DNA of 64,000 nucleotides, taken from assembly GCA_030123545.1 (NCBI GenBank), contig CP126124.1, forward strand, positions 2,852,001 to 2,916,000, in the 5' to 3' direction. The stretch is from Burkholderiaceae bacterium. Its GTDB lineage: Bacteria > Pseudomonadota > Gammaproteobacteria > Burkholderiales > Burkholderiaceae_C. This document shows positions 18,210 through 26,736 of the stretch, one piece after another. A program made the position numbers and the translations under genes. The notes beneath the pieces were generated by a model. The model saw nothing but the letters and a program-made list of their open reading frames with translations, was not told where the DNA came from and did not search any database. Every line of letters begins with the position of its first letter. Position 1 is the stretch's first letter.

Positions 18210-19169
18210 ATGGGTCTCTTTCTCGTCAAGCGGGTCATCACGCTGATCGCGACGCTGATCGGCGCATCGGTCGTGGTGTTTCTGGTGCTGGAAGTGCTGC
18301 CGGGCAACGCGGCGCAGGTGCTGATGGGGCCGGACGCTTCGCCCGCCGCGGTGGCGGCGCTCGCGCACAAGCTCGGGCTCGATCAACCGGCCTGGACGCG
18401 CTACTGGCACTGGATCGCCGGCATGCTGAGCGGCCACCTCGGCAACAGCTATGCGTACAGCGCGCCGGTGATCGATCTGATCCGCGAACGCATGGCGCTG
18501 ACCGTGCCGCTCGCGGTGCTGGCGATGCTGCTGACCACGGTGCTCGCGCTCATCGTCGGCGTCACGGCCGCCGCGCGCCACAACCAGATCGGCGACGTCG
18601 GGCTGATGAGCCTGACGCAGGTTGGCATCGCGATCCCGAATTTCTGGTTCGCGATCCTTCTGATCCTGCTGTTCTCGGTGAAGCTGCAGTGGTTCTCCGC
18701 CGGCGGCTTCGACGGCTGGGGCGAAGGCCTGGACGGCCTGTGGAGCGGCCTGAAGGCGCTGCTGCTGCCGGCGCTGGCGCTGGCCGTGGTGCAGGCGGCA
18801 ATCCTCGCGCGCATCACGCGCCAGGCGGTGCTCGAGGTGATGCGCGAGGACTTCGTGCGCACCGCGCGCGCGAAAGGCGCGAGCCGGCGCACCGTGCTGT
18901 GGGGCCATGTGCTGCGCAACGCGCTGATCCCGGTCGTCACGGTGATGGGCATGCAGTTCTCCGAGCTGCTCGCCGGCACGATCGTGGTCGAGAACGTTTT
19001 CTACCTGCCCGGCCTGGGACGTCTCATCTTCCAGGCGATCGGCCAGCGCGACCTGATCGTGGTGCGCAACTGCGTGATGCTGCTGGCCGCGATGGTGGTG
19101 ATCGTCAATTTCGTCGTCGATGTGCTGTACGCCGTCATTGACCCTCGGATCAAGGCCAGCGACATATGA
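18210..19169 (+). CDS. Peptide/nickel-type ABC transporter permease (DppB-like)
   Basis: Inner-membrane permease, 319 residues, with six predicted helices and the permease signature near ARAKGASRRTVLWGHVLRNA. The N-terminus MGLFLVKRVITLIATL is the usual first helix of DppB-like proteins, which fixes the start at 18210. First gene of a five-gene importer; divergent from the ferredoxin gene with a 75-base gap that must hold its promoter. Confidence 0.93.
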   Translation: MGLFLVKRVITLIATLIGASVVVFLVLEVLPGNAAQVLMGPDASPAAVAALAHKLGLDQPAWTRYWHWIAGMLSGHLGNSYAYSAPVIDLIRERMALTVPLAVLAMLLTTVLALIVGVTAAARHNQIGDVGLMSLTQVGIAIPNFWFAILLILLFSVKLQWFSAGGFDGWGEGLDGLWSGLKALLLPALALAVVQAAILARITRQAVLEVMREDFVRTARAKGASRRTVLWGHVLRNALIPVVTVMGMQFSELLAGTIVVENVFYLPGLGRLIFQAIGQRDLIVVRNCVMLLAAMVVIVNFVVDVLYAVIDPRIKASDI

Positions 19170-19200
19170 CCTCAGCAACCCGCGCGGCGAAGCCTCCAGC

Positions 19201-20085
19201 ATGAACACGCTTTCGAGCCCTGCGCTTGCCAGCGCATCTCCGATCCAGCCGCCGGGCTTCTGGCGGCGTGCGCTCTCGCATCGCAGCTTCGTGATCGGCG
19301 GGGTGCTGACGCTGCTGCTGCTGGCGGCGGCCGGGCTGTCGTATCTGTGGACGCCCTGGTCGCCGTACGACATGCACATGGCGGACCGGCTCGCCAATCC
19401 GTCGGCCGCGCATTGGCTCGGCACCGACGCGTTCGGGCGCGACGTCGCCTCGCAACTGCTGGTCGGCGCGCGCGCGTCGATCCTCGTCGGCGTGATCGCG
19501 GTCGGCATCGGCCTCGTCGCCGGCACGGCGCTGGGACTGCTCGCGTCGGCGCGGCGCGGCTGGGTCGAGGAGGCGGTGATGCGGCTCGCCGACTTCTCGA
19601 TGGCGTTCCCGGCGATCCTGTCGGCGATCATGCTGACCGCGGTGTTCGGCGCCGGCATCGTGAACGCGATCATCGCGATCGGCATTTACAACATCCCGAA
19701 CTTCGCACGGCTCACGCGGGCCACGGCGAACGCGGTCTGGTCGCGTGAATACGTGCTGGCGGCGCGCGCCTGCGGCAAGGGGACGTTCGCAATCACCTGG
19801 CAGCATGTGCTGCCGAACATCTGGTCGGTGCTGATCGTGCAGAGCACGATCCGCTTCGCGATCGCGATCCTGGCCGAGGCGGCGCTCTCGTACCTGGGCC
19901 TGGGCACGCAGCCGCCGCAACCGTCGTGGGGCCGGATGCTGAGCGAGGCGCAGACGCTGATGTTCCAGCAGCCGCTGCTCGCGGTCTGGCCGGGGCTGGC
20001 GATCGCGCTCGCGGTGCTGGGGTTGAACCTGATGGGCGACGGGCTGAGCGACCTGCTCGACCCGCGCCTGGCACGAAAGCGGTGA
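19201..20085 (+). CDS. Peptide/nickel-type ABC transporter permease (DppC-like)
   Basis: Second permease, 294 residues. It has a 28-residue cytoplasmic N-terminus, first helix, the typical HWLGTDAFGRDVASQLLVGARASI segment and the coupling motif ARACGKGTFAITWQHVLPN. Starts 31 bases after dppB-like and ends 2 bases before the first ATPase. Confidence 0.93.
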   Translation: MNTLSSPALASASPIQPPGFWRRALSHRSFVIGGVLTLLLLAAAGLSYLWTPWSPYDMHMADRLANPSAAHWLGTDAFGRDVASQLLVGARASILVGVIAVGIGLVAGTALGLLASARRGWVEEAVMRLADFSMAFPAILSAIMLTAVFGAGIVNAIIAIGIYNIPNFARLTRATANAVWSREYVLAARACGKGTFAITWQHVLPNIWSVLIVQSTIRFAIAILAEAALSYLGLGTQPPQPSWGRMLSEAQTLMFQQPLLAVWPGLAIALAVLGLNLMGDGLSDLLDPRLARKR

Positions 20086-20087
20086 CC

Positions 20088-21074
20088 ATGGCACTGCTCG
20101 AAGTCGACGACCTGCACATCCGGCTGCAGACCCAGCGCGGGCCGGCCGAGGCGGTGCGCGGCGTCTCGTTCGCGCTCGAGGCCAGTGAGACGCTGGGGCT
20201 GGTCGGCGAGTCGGGCTGCGGCAAGTCGATCACCGTGATGGCGCTGCTGGGGCTGCTGCCGGACAGCGCCACCGTGAGCGGCAGCATCCGCTTCGAAGGC
20301 CGCGAGCTGATCGGCCTCCCCGAGCGCGCGCTGTGCGACATCCGCGGCAACCGCATCGGCATGATCTTCCAGGAGCCAATGACCGCGCTCAATCCGGTGC
20401 ACACGATAGCCGCCCAGGTCGGCGAGCCGCTGCGGCTGCATCGCGGGCTGTCGCGCGCCGACGCACGGCGCGAGGCACTGGCGTTGCTCGAGCGGGTCGG
20501 CATTCCCGACGCTGTGGCCAAGCTCGACTCCTATCCGCACCAGTTCTCCGGCGGGCAGCGCCAGCGCATCGGCATCGCGATGGCGCTGGCCTGCGAGCCA
20601 CAGTTGCTGATCGCCGACGAGCCGACCACCGCGCTCGACGTGACGATCCAGAAGGCCATCCTCGACCTGATCCACGGCCTCGTCGCCGAGCGCGGCATGG
20701 CGCTGATCCTGATCTCGCACGACCTGGGCGTGATCGCGCAGAACGTAGAGCGCATGCTCGTGATGTACGGCGGCAGCGTGGTCGAGAGCGGCCCGACCGC
20801 CGCGGTGTTCGCCGGCCGCGCGCATCCGTACACGCGCGGGCTGTTCGCGGCACGGCCGGCGCTGGCCACCGCGCGCGGCGCGCGGCTTGCGACGATACGC
20901 GGCAGCGTGCCCGAACTGGTCGACCTGCCGCGCGGCTGCCCGTTCGCGGGACGCTGCAACTACACGATTCCCGAGTGCTTCACCGAGCGGCCGGCGCCGA
21001 CCCTGGTTTCGCCCGGGCACGAGGTGCGGTGCCTGCGCATCGCCGAGATCGCGCGCGCAGAGGTCGCGGCATGA
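20088..21074 (+). CDS. Peptide-type ABC transporter ATP-binding protein (DppD-like)
   Basis: 328-residue ATPase with Walker A GESGCGKS, signature FSGGQRQR, Walker B LLIADEPTTALD and the C-terminal oligopeptide/dipeptide extension with a cysteine motif (CPFAGRCNYTIPEC). The ATG at 20088 is used; a GTG at 20082 overlapping the previous stop is also possible. Its stop overlaps the next ATPase start. Confidence 0.93.
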   Translation: MALLEVDDLHIRLQTQRGPAEAVRGVSFALEASETLGLVGESGCGKSITVMALLGLLPDSATVSGSIRFEGRELIGLPERALCDIRGNRIGMIFQEPMTALNPVHTIAAQVGEPLRLHRGLSRADARREALALLERVGIPDAVAKLDSYPHQFSGGQRQRIGIAMALACEPQLLIADEPTTALDVTIQKAILDLIHGLVAERGMALILISHDLGVIAQNVERMLVMYGGSVVESGPTAAVFAGRAHPYTRGLFAARPALATARGARLATIRGSVPELVDLPRGCPFAGRCNYTIPECFTERPAPTLVSPGHEVRCLRIAEIARAEVAA

Positions 21075-21940
21075 ACCCGGTTGCTACCATTTCAGTAGCG
21101 GCGAGTGAAGACTCTGGCTCGACATCCGGCCGAAAAGGTTCAAAGATCCTGCTCGCAGTGCAGAATCTGGTGCGACATTACACGCTGCCGCGCGAGAAGC
21201 TGTTCGGGCTACCGCCCATGGTGCGGGCGCTGAACGGGGTCAGCTTCGAAGTGCAGGCCGGCAGGAGTCTGGGCATCGTCGGCGAATCCGGATCGGGCAA
21301 GTCCACGATCGCGCGGCTGGTGATGGCGCTGGACCGCCCGACCTCGGGCCGGGTGCTGCTCAATGGCCGCGACCTGAACGCGCTGCCCGCCCGCGAGCTG
21401 CGCGCTGCGCGGCGCGACTTCCAGATGGTGTTCCAGGATCCGTACGGCTCGCTCGATCCGCGCCGCACCGTCGTGCGCATCGTCACCGAACCGCTGGAGG
21501 CGCGGGCCGAGGCCGGTGCCAACCGTGCGTCGCGGCGCGAGCAGGCAGCCGAGGTGCTGGCCGCGGTGGGCCTGCGCACGAGCGACCTGCACAAGTACCC
21601 GCACGAATTCTCCGGCGGCCAGCGCCAGCGCATCGCGATCGCGCGCGCGCTGATCACGCGGCCGAGCCTGATCGTCGCCGACGAACCGGTCAGCGCGCTC
21701 GACGTCTCGGTGCAGGCGCAAGTGCTGAATCTGATGCAGGACCTGCAGCAGCAGTTCGGCATCAGCTACCTGTTGATCAGCCACGACCTCGCGGTCGTCA
21801 ACCACCTGTGCGACGAAGTCTGCGTGCTGCACCGCGGCCTGATCGTCGAGCGCGGCACGCCGCAGCAGTTGTTCGCGCATGCCGAGCATCCGTACACGCA
21901 AAAGCTGCTGGCCGCGGTGCCGCGGGCGGAGCCGGCGTAG
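21071..21940 (+). CDS. Peptide-type ABC transporter ATP-binding protein (DppF-like)
   Basis: 289-residue ATPase with Walker A GESGSGKS, Q-loop FQDPYGSLDPR, signature FSGGQRQR and Walker B LIVADEPVSALD. It lacks the long C-terminal cysteine extension of the preceding ATPase. Residues 4-26 form an unusual N-terminal extension encoded by a dispersed repeat (21081-21147). Overlaps dppD-like by ATGA. The receptor gene follows after 116 bases. Confidence 0.92.
   Translation: MNPVATISVAASEDSGSTSGRKGSKILLAVQNLVRHYTLPREKLFGLPPMVRALNGVSFEVQAGRSLGIVGESGSGKSTIARLVMALDRPTSGRVLLNGRDLNALPARELRAARRDFQMVFQDPYGSLDPRRTVVRIVTEPLEARAEAGANRASRREQAAEVLAAVGLRTSDLHKYPHEFSGGQRQRIAIARALITRPSLIVADEPVSALDVSVQAQVLNLMQDLQQQFGISYLLISHDLAVVNHLCDEVCVLHRGLIVERGTPQQLFAHAEHPYTQKLLAAVPRAEPA
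21081..21147 (+). repeat. Dispersed AT-rich palindromic repeat, forming an N-terminal extension
   Basis: The core TTGCTACCATTTCAGTAGC (21081-21099) plus a tail through GGCTCGACATCCGGCCGAAA matches the family layout. It is translated as roughly residues 4-26 of the second ATPase, before the ABC domain begins. Confidence 0.6.
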
Positions 21941-22056
21941 GGCGCCCTACCGCAGGCCCAGGTCCGCCGCCTTCCCGGCCGCGCGCAACATGATGTAAGG
22001 TTTCGTCTCTTTCTTCTTCCCCGAACCGACGAACAACCCCCACGGAGCATTCCGCC

Positions 22057-23544
22057 ATGATGAAACGCCGCACCCTCCTCACCTCCACCGCCGCGACCGC
22101 GCTGGCGGCCACGCTGCCGGCCTTCGCGCAGACTCGCAAGGATTCGATGGTGCTGGGCATGACGCTGGAGCCGCCGGGCCTGGATCCGACCGCGAACGCC
22201 GCGTCCGCGATCGGCGAGGTGGTGCTGTACAACGTGCTGGAGACGCTGACCAAGGTCAACCCCGACAGCAGCGTGAGCCCGCTGTTGGCCGAAAGCTGGG
22301 AGATCTCGCCGGATCTGAAGACCTATACCTTCAAGCTGCGCCGCGGCGTGAAGTTCAGCAACGGCGAGCCGTTCGACGCGCACACGGTCAAGTTCAGCTT
22401 CGACCGCGCCGGCGGCGCGAACAGCACGAACAAGGACAAGCGCCTGTACGCGAACCTGGGCGTGCAGGTGGTCGACGACTACACCGTCGTGCTGCTGAAC
22501 AAGGAGATCGACCCGAACCTGCCGTTTCTGATCGGCCAGGCCACCGGCGTGATCATGGAACCGAAGAGCGTCGCGAACACCGCGACGAATCCGGTCGGCA
22601 CCGGTCCGTACAAGTTCGACAACTGGGTCAGGGGCTCGTCGCTGACGCTCACCGCATGGCCGGGCTTCCGGAGCGCCGGCGCGATCAAACTCAAGAAGGT
22701 CACGTTCCGCTTCATCTCCGACGCTGCCGCGCAGGCCGCTTCGTTGCTGGCCGGCGACGTCGATGCGTACCCGCGCATCGCAACGCGCGTCGTGCCGCAG
22801 TTCCAGCACAACCCGCGCTTCGAAGTGATCATCGGCGGCACGCTGGCCAAGACCATCATGTCGATCAACAACAAGCACAAGCCGCTGAACGACGTGCGGG
22901 TGCGGCGCGCGATCTGCGCGGCGGTGAACCGCAAGACGGTGATCGAGGGCGCGGCCGACGGCTACGGCGTGCCGATCGGCAGCCACTACGTGCCGGGAGC
23001 GCCGGGTTACGTCGACACCACCGGCATCAACCCGTACGACCCCGAGAAGGCGAAGAAGCTGCTGGCCGAGGCCGGCGTGAAGCTCCCGCTCGAACTCCTG
23101 ATGACGCTGCCGCCGCCGCCCTATGCGCGCCAAGGCGGCGAAGTGATCGTCGCCGAACTGGGCAAGGTCGGGATCAACGTGAGGGTGCAGAACGTCGAGT
23201 GGGCGCAGTGGCTGTCCACCACTTACGGCGGCCCGCACGACTACGACCTGACCATCGTCTCGCATGTCGAGCCGTTCGACCTGGTGAACTACACCAAGCC
23301 CGACTACTACTGGGGCTACGACTCGAAGGCGTTCGACGCGCTGTTCGACAAGATCCAGAACACCGGCGACACCAAGGAGCGCGACAAGCTGCTCGGCGAC
23401 GCACAGCGCATGCTCGCGACCGACGCGGTGAACTGCTACCTGTTCCAGCCGCAGTTCCCGTCGATCGCGAAGAAGGGGGTGCGCGGGCTGTGGAAAAACA
23501 TGCCGATCTTCTGCAACGATCTCTCCACGATGTACTGGGCATGA
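22057..23544 (+). CDS. Peptide-type ABC transporter substrate-binding protein (SBP family 5)
   Basis: 495-residue periplasmic receptor. The signal peptide MMKRRTLLTSTAATALAATL ends in AFA|QT and carries a twin-arginine, so Tat export is possible. The mature protein has the family 5 signature around SYEISPDLKTYTFKLRRGVKFSNG-like sequence (SWEISPDLKTYTFKLRRGV) and NPVGTGPYKFDNW. Its stop overlaps the amidase start by 4 bases, linking uptake with amide hydrolysis. Confidence 0.93.
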   Translation: MMKRRTLLTSTAATALAATLPAFAQTRKDSMVLGMTLEPPGLDPTANAASAIGEVVLYNVLETLTKVNPDSSVSPLLAESWEISPDLKTYTFKLRRGVKFSNGEPFDAHTVKFSFDRAGGANSTNKDKRLYANLGVQVVDDYTVVLLNKEIDPNLPFLIGQATGVIMEPKSVANTATNPVGTGPYKFDNWVRGSSLTLTAWPGFRSAGAIKLKKVTFRFISDAAAQAASLLAGDVDAYPRIATRVVPQFQHNPRFEVIIGGTLAKTIMSINNKHKPLNDVRVRRAICAAVNRKTVIEGAADGYGVPIGSHYVPGAPGYVDTTGINPYDPEKAKKLLAEAGVKLPLELLMTLPPPPYARQGGEVIVAELGKVGINVRVQNVEWAQWLSTTYGGPHDYDLTIVSHVEPFDLVNYTKPDYYWGYDSKAFDALFDKIQNTGDTKERDKLLGDAQRMLATDAVNCYLFQPQFPSIAKKGVRGLWKNMPIFCNDLSTMYWA

Positions 23545-24950
23545 CGCAGCCGCTGCACTTCTTTGGCGCGGCCGAACTCGGCCGCGCGTACCGGGAAGGC
23601 AGCCTCTCGCCGGTCGAGGCGGTGCAGGCGGTGATCGCGCGCATCGAGCGCTGGGAGCCGTTGCTGCAGGCGACCTACCTGTACCGTCCCGAAGCCGCGC
23701 TCGCCCAAGCGCGCGCCAGCGAGGCACGCTGGCGGCGCGGCGAGCCGCTGGGCCCGCTGGACGGCGTGCCCGGCACCCTGAAAGAAAACATCGCGACCGC
23801 CGGCGATCCCATGCCGGCCGGCACCGCGGCGAGCCTGCTTGACCCTGCCGACGCCGACGCGCCGCCGGCCGCGCGGCTCTTTGAAGCCGGCATGGTGCGG
23901 GTTTCGAAGACCACGATGCCCGACTACGGCATGCTGTCGTCGGGCCTGTCGAGCTTTCACCGGCTCGCGCGCAACCCCTGGGACCTGGCGCGCACGCCGG
24001 GCGGGTCCAGCGCCGGCGCCGGCGCGGCCGCCGCGGCCGGCTACGGGCCGCTGCACGTCGGCACCGACATAGGAGGGTCGCTCAGGCTGCCGGCCAGCTG
24101 GTGCGGCATCTTCACCTTGAAGCCGAGTCTCGGCCGGGTGCCGATCGATCCGCCGTACACCGGCCGCGCGGCGGGACCGATGACGCGCAGCGTGGAAGAC
24201 GCGGCGCTGATGATGCAGGTGCTCGCCCGGCCCGACGCGCGCGACAGCATGAGCCTGCCGGCGCAGGCAATCGCGTGGGGCGAGGTGGCCGGCGCCGACC
24301 CGTCACTGCTGCGCGGCCTGCGCTTCGGCCTGCTGCTCGATGCCGGTTGCGGGCTGCCGGTCGAGCCCGGGATCCGTGCCGCGATCGAGCAGGCGGCACG
24401 GCTGCTGGAGCGCGCCGGTGCCATCATCGAGCCTGTGCCGCCGTTCATGACCCAGCAGATGCTCGACGGCATGGACCATTTCTGGCGCATGCGCTCGCTC
24501 GCCGACATGCAATTGCTCCCGCCGGAGCGGCGCGCCAAGGTGCTGCCGTACATCCGCCGCTGGGCGGCAAGCGCGGCCGGCCTGTCCGGCGAGCAGATGT
24601 ACCACGCGGCAAGCCAGTTCCACCTGACCCGGATCAGAACGGTCGCCGCCTGCGCGCCGTTCGATTACCTGCTGTCGCCGGTGTCGCCGAACATGCCGGC
24701 GCCGGCAGAAGACCCGTCGCCGACGAACGACCCGCTGCATCCGCTCGAGCACATAGGCTTCACCGTGCCGTTCAACATGTCCGAGCAGCCGGCCGCGTCG
24801 ATCAACTGCGGCTACAGCGAAGATGGCCTGCCGATCGGGCTGCAGATTGCCGGCAAGCGCTTCGACGACCTCGGTGTGCTCAAAGTCGCGCGCGCATTCG
24901 AGCAGATCCGCGCACCGCAGCGCCCCTGGCCGGAGCCGCCCGCAGCCTGA
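23541..24950 (+). CDS. Amidase signature family hydrolase
   Basis: Cytoplasmic amidase of 469 residues with the Ser-cisSer-Lys triad visible: K81 in PGTLKENIA, S156 in TPGGSSAGA and S180 in DIGGSLRLPA. Close to amidases and aspartyl/glutamyl-tRNA amidotransferase A-like enzymes, but no gatB or gatC is present, so a catabolic amidase is more likely. The ATGA overlap with the receptor gene suggests its substrate is imported by the preceding ABC system. Substrate is unknown. Confidence 0.88.
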   Translation: MTQPLHFFGAAELGRAYREGSLSPVEAVQAVIARIERWEPLLQATYLYRPEAALAQARASEARWRRGEPLGPLDGVPGTLKENIATAGDPMPAGTAASLLDPADADAPPAARLFEAGMVRVSKTTMPDYGMLSSGLSSFHRLARNPWDLARTPGGSSAGAGAAAAAGYGPLHVGTDIGGSLRLPASWCGIFTLKPSLGRVPIDPPYTGRAAGPMTRSVEDAALMMQVLARPDARDSMSLPAQAIAWGEVAGADPSLLRGLRFGLLLDAGCGLPVEPGIRAAIEQAARLLERAGAIIEPVPPFMTQQMLDGMDHFWRMRSLADMQLLPPERRAKVLPYIRRWAASAAGLSGEQMYHAASQFHLTRIRTVAACAPFDYLLSPVSPNMPAPAEDPSPTNDPLHPLEHIGFTVPFNMSEQPAASINCGYSEDGLPIGLQIAGKRFDDLGVLKVARAFEQIRAPQRPWPEPPAA

Positions 24951-24965
24951 CCCGGCGGGCCAGGA

Positions 24966-25463
24966 TCAAGGCGCGGCGCCGCCCTCTTCCGGCGCGGCCT
25001 CGGCTTCGCCGCCCTCGCCTTCTTCCACTTCAGGCTCATCGGGCTTGACGACCACGACCGGCATCTGCGCCGCGTGCAGCACCGCCTGCGACACCGAGCC
25101 GAGCAGCGCGCTGCGCAGGCCCCCGCGGCCATGCGAGCCGATCACCACCATGTCGCAGCCGTAACGCTCGGCGATGTCGAGGATCATGTTCGCCGGTTCG
25201 CCCGACGCGACTTCCGTCTCGTAGGTCAGGCCAGCGTCCTTCAACAGCGCCTCGGCGGCTTCGAGCAGATACGCGCCCGCGCCTTCGCTGACGTTCTCCA
25301 GCACCTTCGGGTCGCGCGCCGTCACGATCTCGTAGAACGACGCCGGCTCTTGCACGTTGGCCAGCACGATGTCGGCACGCAGGCCGCTTCGCACCAGTTC
25401 GATCGCCCAGCGCACCGCCTTCAGCGAAACCTCGGAGCCGTCCACCGGCAGCAGCATCTTCAT
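24966..25463 (-). CDS. Universal stress protein A family
   Basis: 165-residue single-domain UspA protein. The N-terminus MKMLLPVDGSEVSLKAVRWA and the ATP-binding motif VIGSHGRGGLRSALLGSVSQAVLHAA are both present, so it is of the ATP-binding type. The last 25 residues form an acidic, Glu/Ala-rich tail not part of the domain. It lies downstream of coaD on the same strand and converges on the amidase. Confidence 0.9.
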   Translation of the reverse strand: MKMLLPVDGSEVSLKAVRWAIELVRSGLRADIVLANVQEPASFYEIVTARDPKVLENVSEGAGAYLLEAAEALLKDAGLTYETEVASGEPANMILDIAERYGCDMVVIGSHGRGGLRSALLGSVSQAVLHAAQMPVVVVKPDEPEVEEGEGGEAEAAPEEGGAAP

Positions 25464-25494
25464 CGTCCAAGTCCTCCGATCCAGTTCGCCGCCT

Positions 25495-25995
25495 TCACTG
25501 CGCCGCGAGGCTGCGCTTCTTCTCCATCAGCCGCTGCTGCACCTGGGGCGAGACGAACTTGTCGACCTCGCCGCCGAGCAGCGCGATCTCGCGCACGAAA
25601 GTGCTGGAGATGAACAGGTACCGGTCGGTCGGCGCCAGGAACACCGTCTCGACGTCGGGCATCAGGCTGCGGTTCATGCCGGCGAGCTGGAACTCGTAGT
25701 CGAAGTCGGTGACCGCGCGCAGGCCGCGCACCATCGCCTTGCCGCCGCGCGCAACGACGAAGTCGCGCACCAGTCCGGCGAACGACTCGACGCTGGCCTG
25801 CGGCAGCGCCTTCACGGCTTCGCGCGCCATCTCGACCCGCTCTTCCAGGCTGAACAGCGCGTTCTTGTGGTGACCCGCCGCGACCGCGACGATGACGCGG
25901 TCGAACAGCTGGGTCGCACGGCGCACCACGTCTTCGTGACCCAGCGTGATCGGGTCGAAGGTGCCGGGGTAGACGGCGGTCACGTTCAGGGCCAT
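25495..25995 (-). CDS. coaD: Phosphopantetheine adenylyltransferase
   Basis: Fourth step of coenzyme A synthesis. The 166-residue product has the nucleotidyltransferase motif YPGTFDPITLGHEDVV and the C-terminal ISSTFVRE motif. The ATG at 25995 yields the standard N-terminus MALNVTAVYPG; an ATG seven codons upstream is in frame but lengthens the protein beyond the family norm. Forms a block with rsmD upstream. Confidence 0.96.
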   Translation of the reverse strand: MALNVTAVYPGTFDPITLGHEDVVRRATQLFDRVIVAVAAGHHKNALFSLEERVEMAREAVKALPQASVESFAGLVRDFVVARGGKAMVRGLRAVTDFDYEFQLAGMNRSLMPDVETVFLAPTDRYLFISSTFVREIALLGGEVDKFVSPQVQQRLMEKKRSLAAQ

Positions 25996-26112
25996 CGCGG
26001 TGTCTCCTCGCTGCATCGGTTCGAAGCCGTGGCGCTGGTGCGCCCTCGCGGACCATTATGCAGCGCTCGCGCGGCGCAGATCGCCCGGTTTCACGGAAGC
26101 AGACCGTGAGCG

Positions 26113-26736
26113 CTAAACCTCGCTCGCGCGCTCGAGCAGGTGCGCATGCACCATGCCCGCATGCAGATGGCGGGAGAGGCGCAGGCCGAACGGCGCCAGC
26201 GCTTCGTCGCCCCACGCGGTCGGCGCCTCGAGGTAGATGCGCCCGCCCGGCCGGATCGCTTGTGCGGCCGCCCGCAGCGCGGCGTCGAAGCATCCGGCGT
26301 CGAACGGCGGATCGAGAAACACCAGGTCCACGCTGCCCGGCGCAAGCCGCGCCAGCGCCGCGACGCCGTCGCCGCACTCGATCAGCACCGCGTCGGCACC
26401 AAGCTTGCGCCGTACCGCTTCGAGCCGCTGCACCAGCGCGCGATCCTGCTCGATGAGCCGAACCTCGGCCGCGCCACGCGAGGCGGCTTCGAAACCCAGT
26501 GCCCCGGTGCCGGCGAACGCGTCGACGCAGCGCCAGCCGGAGAGGTCCTGCCCGAGCCAGTTGAACAGGGTTTCGCGCACCCGCGCCGGGGTCGGCCGCA
26601 GCGACGCACTGGCGGCCACCGGAAGCGGCGTGCGCTTCCACTGCCCGCCGATGATGCGCACGCGGTGGTTTGCCGATCTCGGTGCAGCGGTCGTGACGCC
26701 GCTGCGGCCCGCGCTGGAGCGCGTGCGGTCATTCAT
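26113..26736 (-). CDS. rsmD: 16S rRNA (guanine(966)-N(2))-methyltransferase RsmD
   Basis: Methylates G966 of 16S rRNA. The 207-residue product has RIIGGQWKRTPLPV at the start of the domain, the SAM motif DAFAGTGALGFEAASRGA and the catalytic FLDPPF motif. The first 25 residues are a variable, basic extension. It overlaps the end of the inactive M16 peptidase by 8 bases, so it is probably cotranscribed with the peptidase pair. Confidence 0.94.
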   Translation of the reverse strand: MNDRTRSSAGRSGVTTAAPRSANHRVRIIGGQWKRTPLPVAASASLRPTPARVRETLFNWLGQDLSGWRCVDAFAGTGALGFEAASRGAAEVRLIEQDRALVQRLEAVRRKLGADAVLIECGDGVAALARLAPGSVDLVFLDPPFDAGCFDAALRAAAQAIRPGGRIYLEAPTAWGDEALAPFGLRLSRHLHAGMVHAHLLERASEV

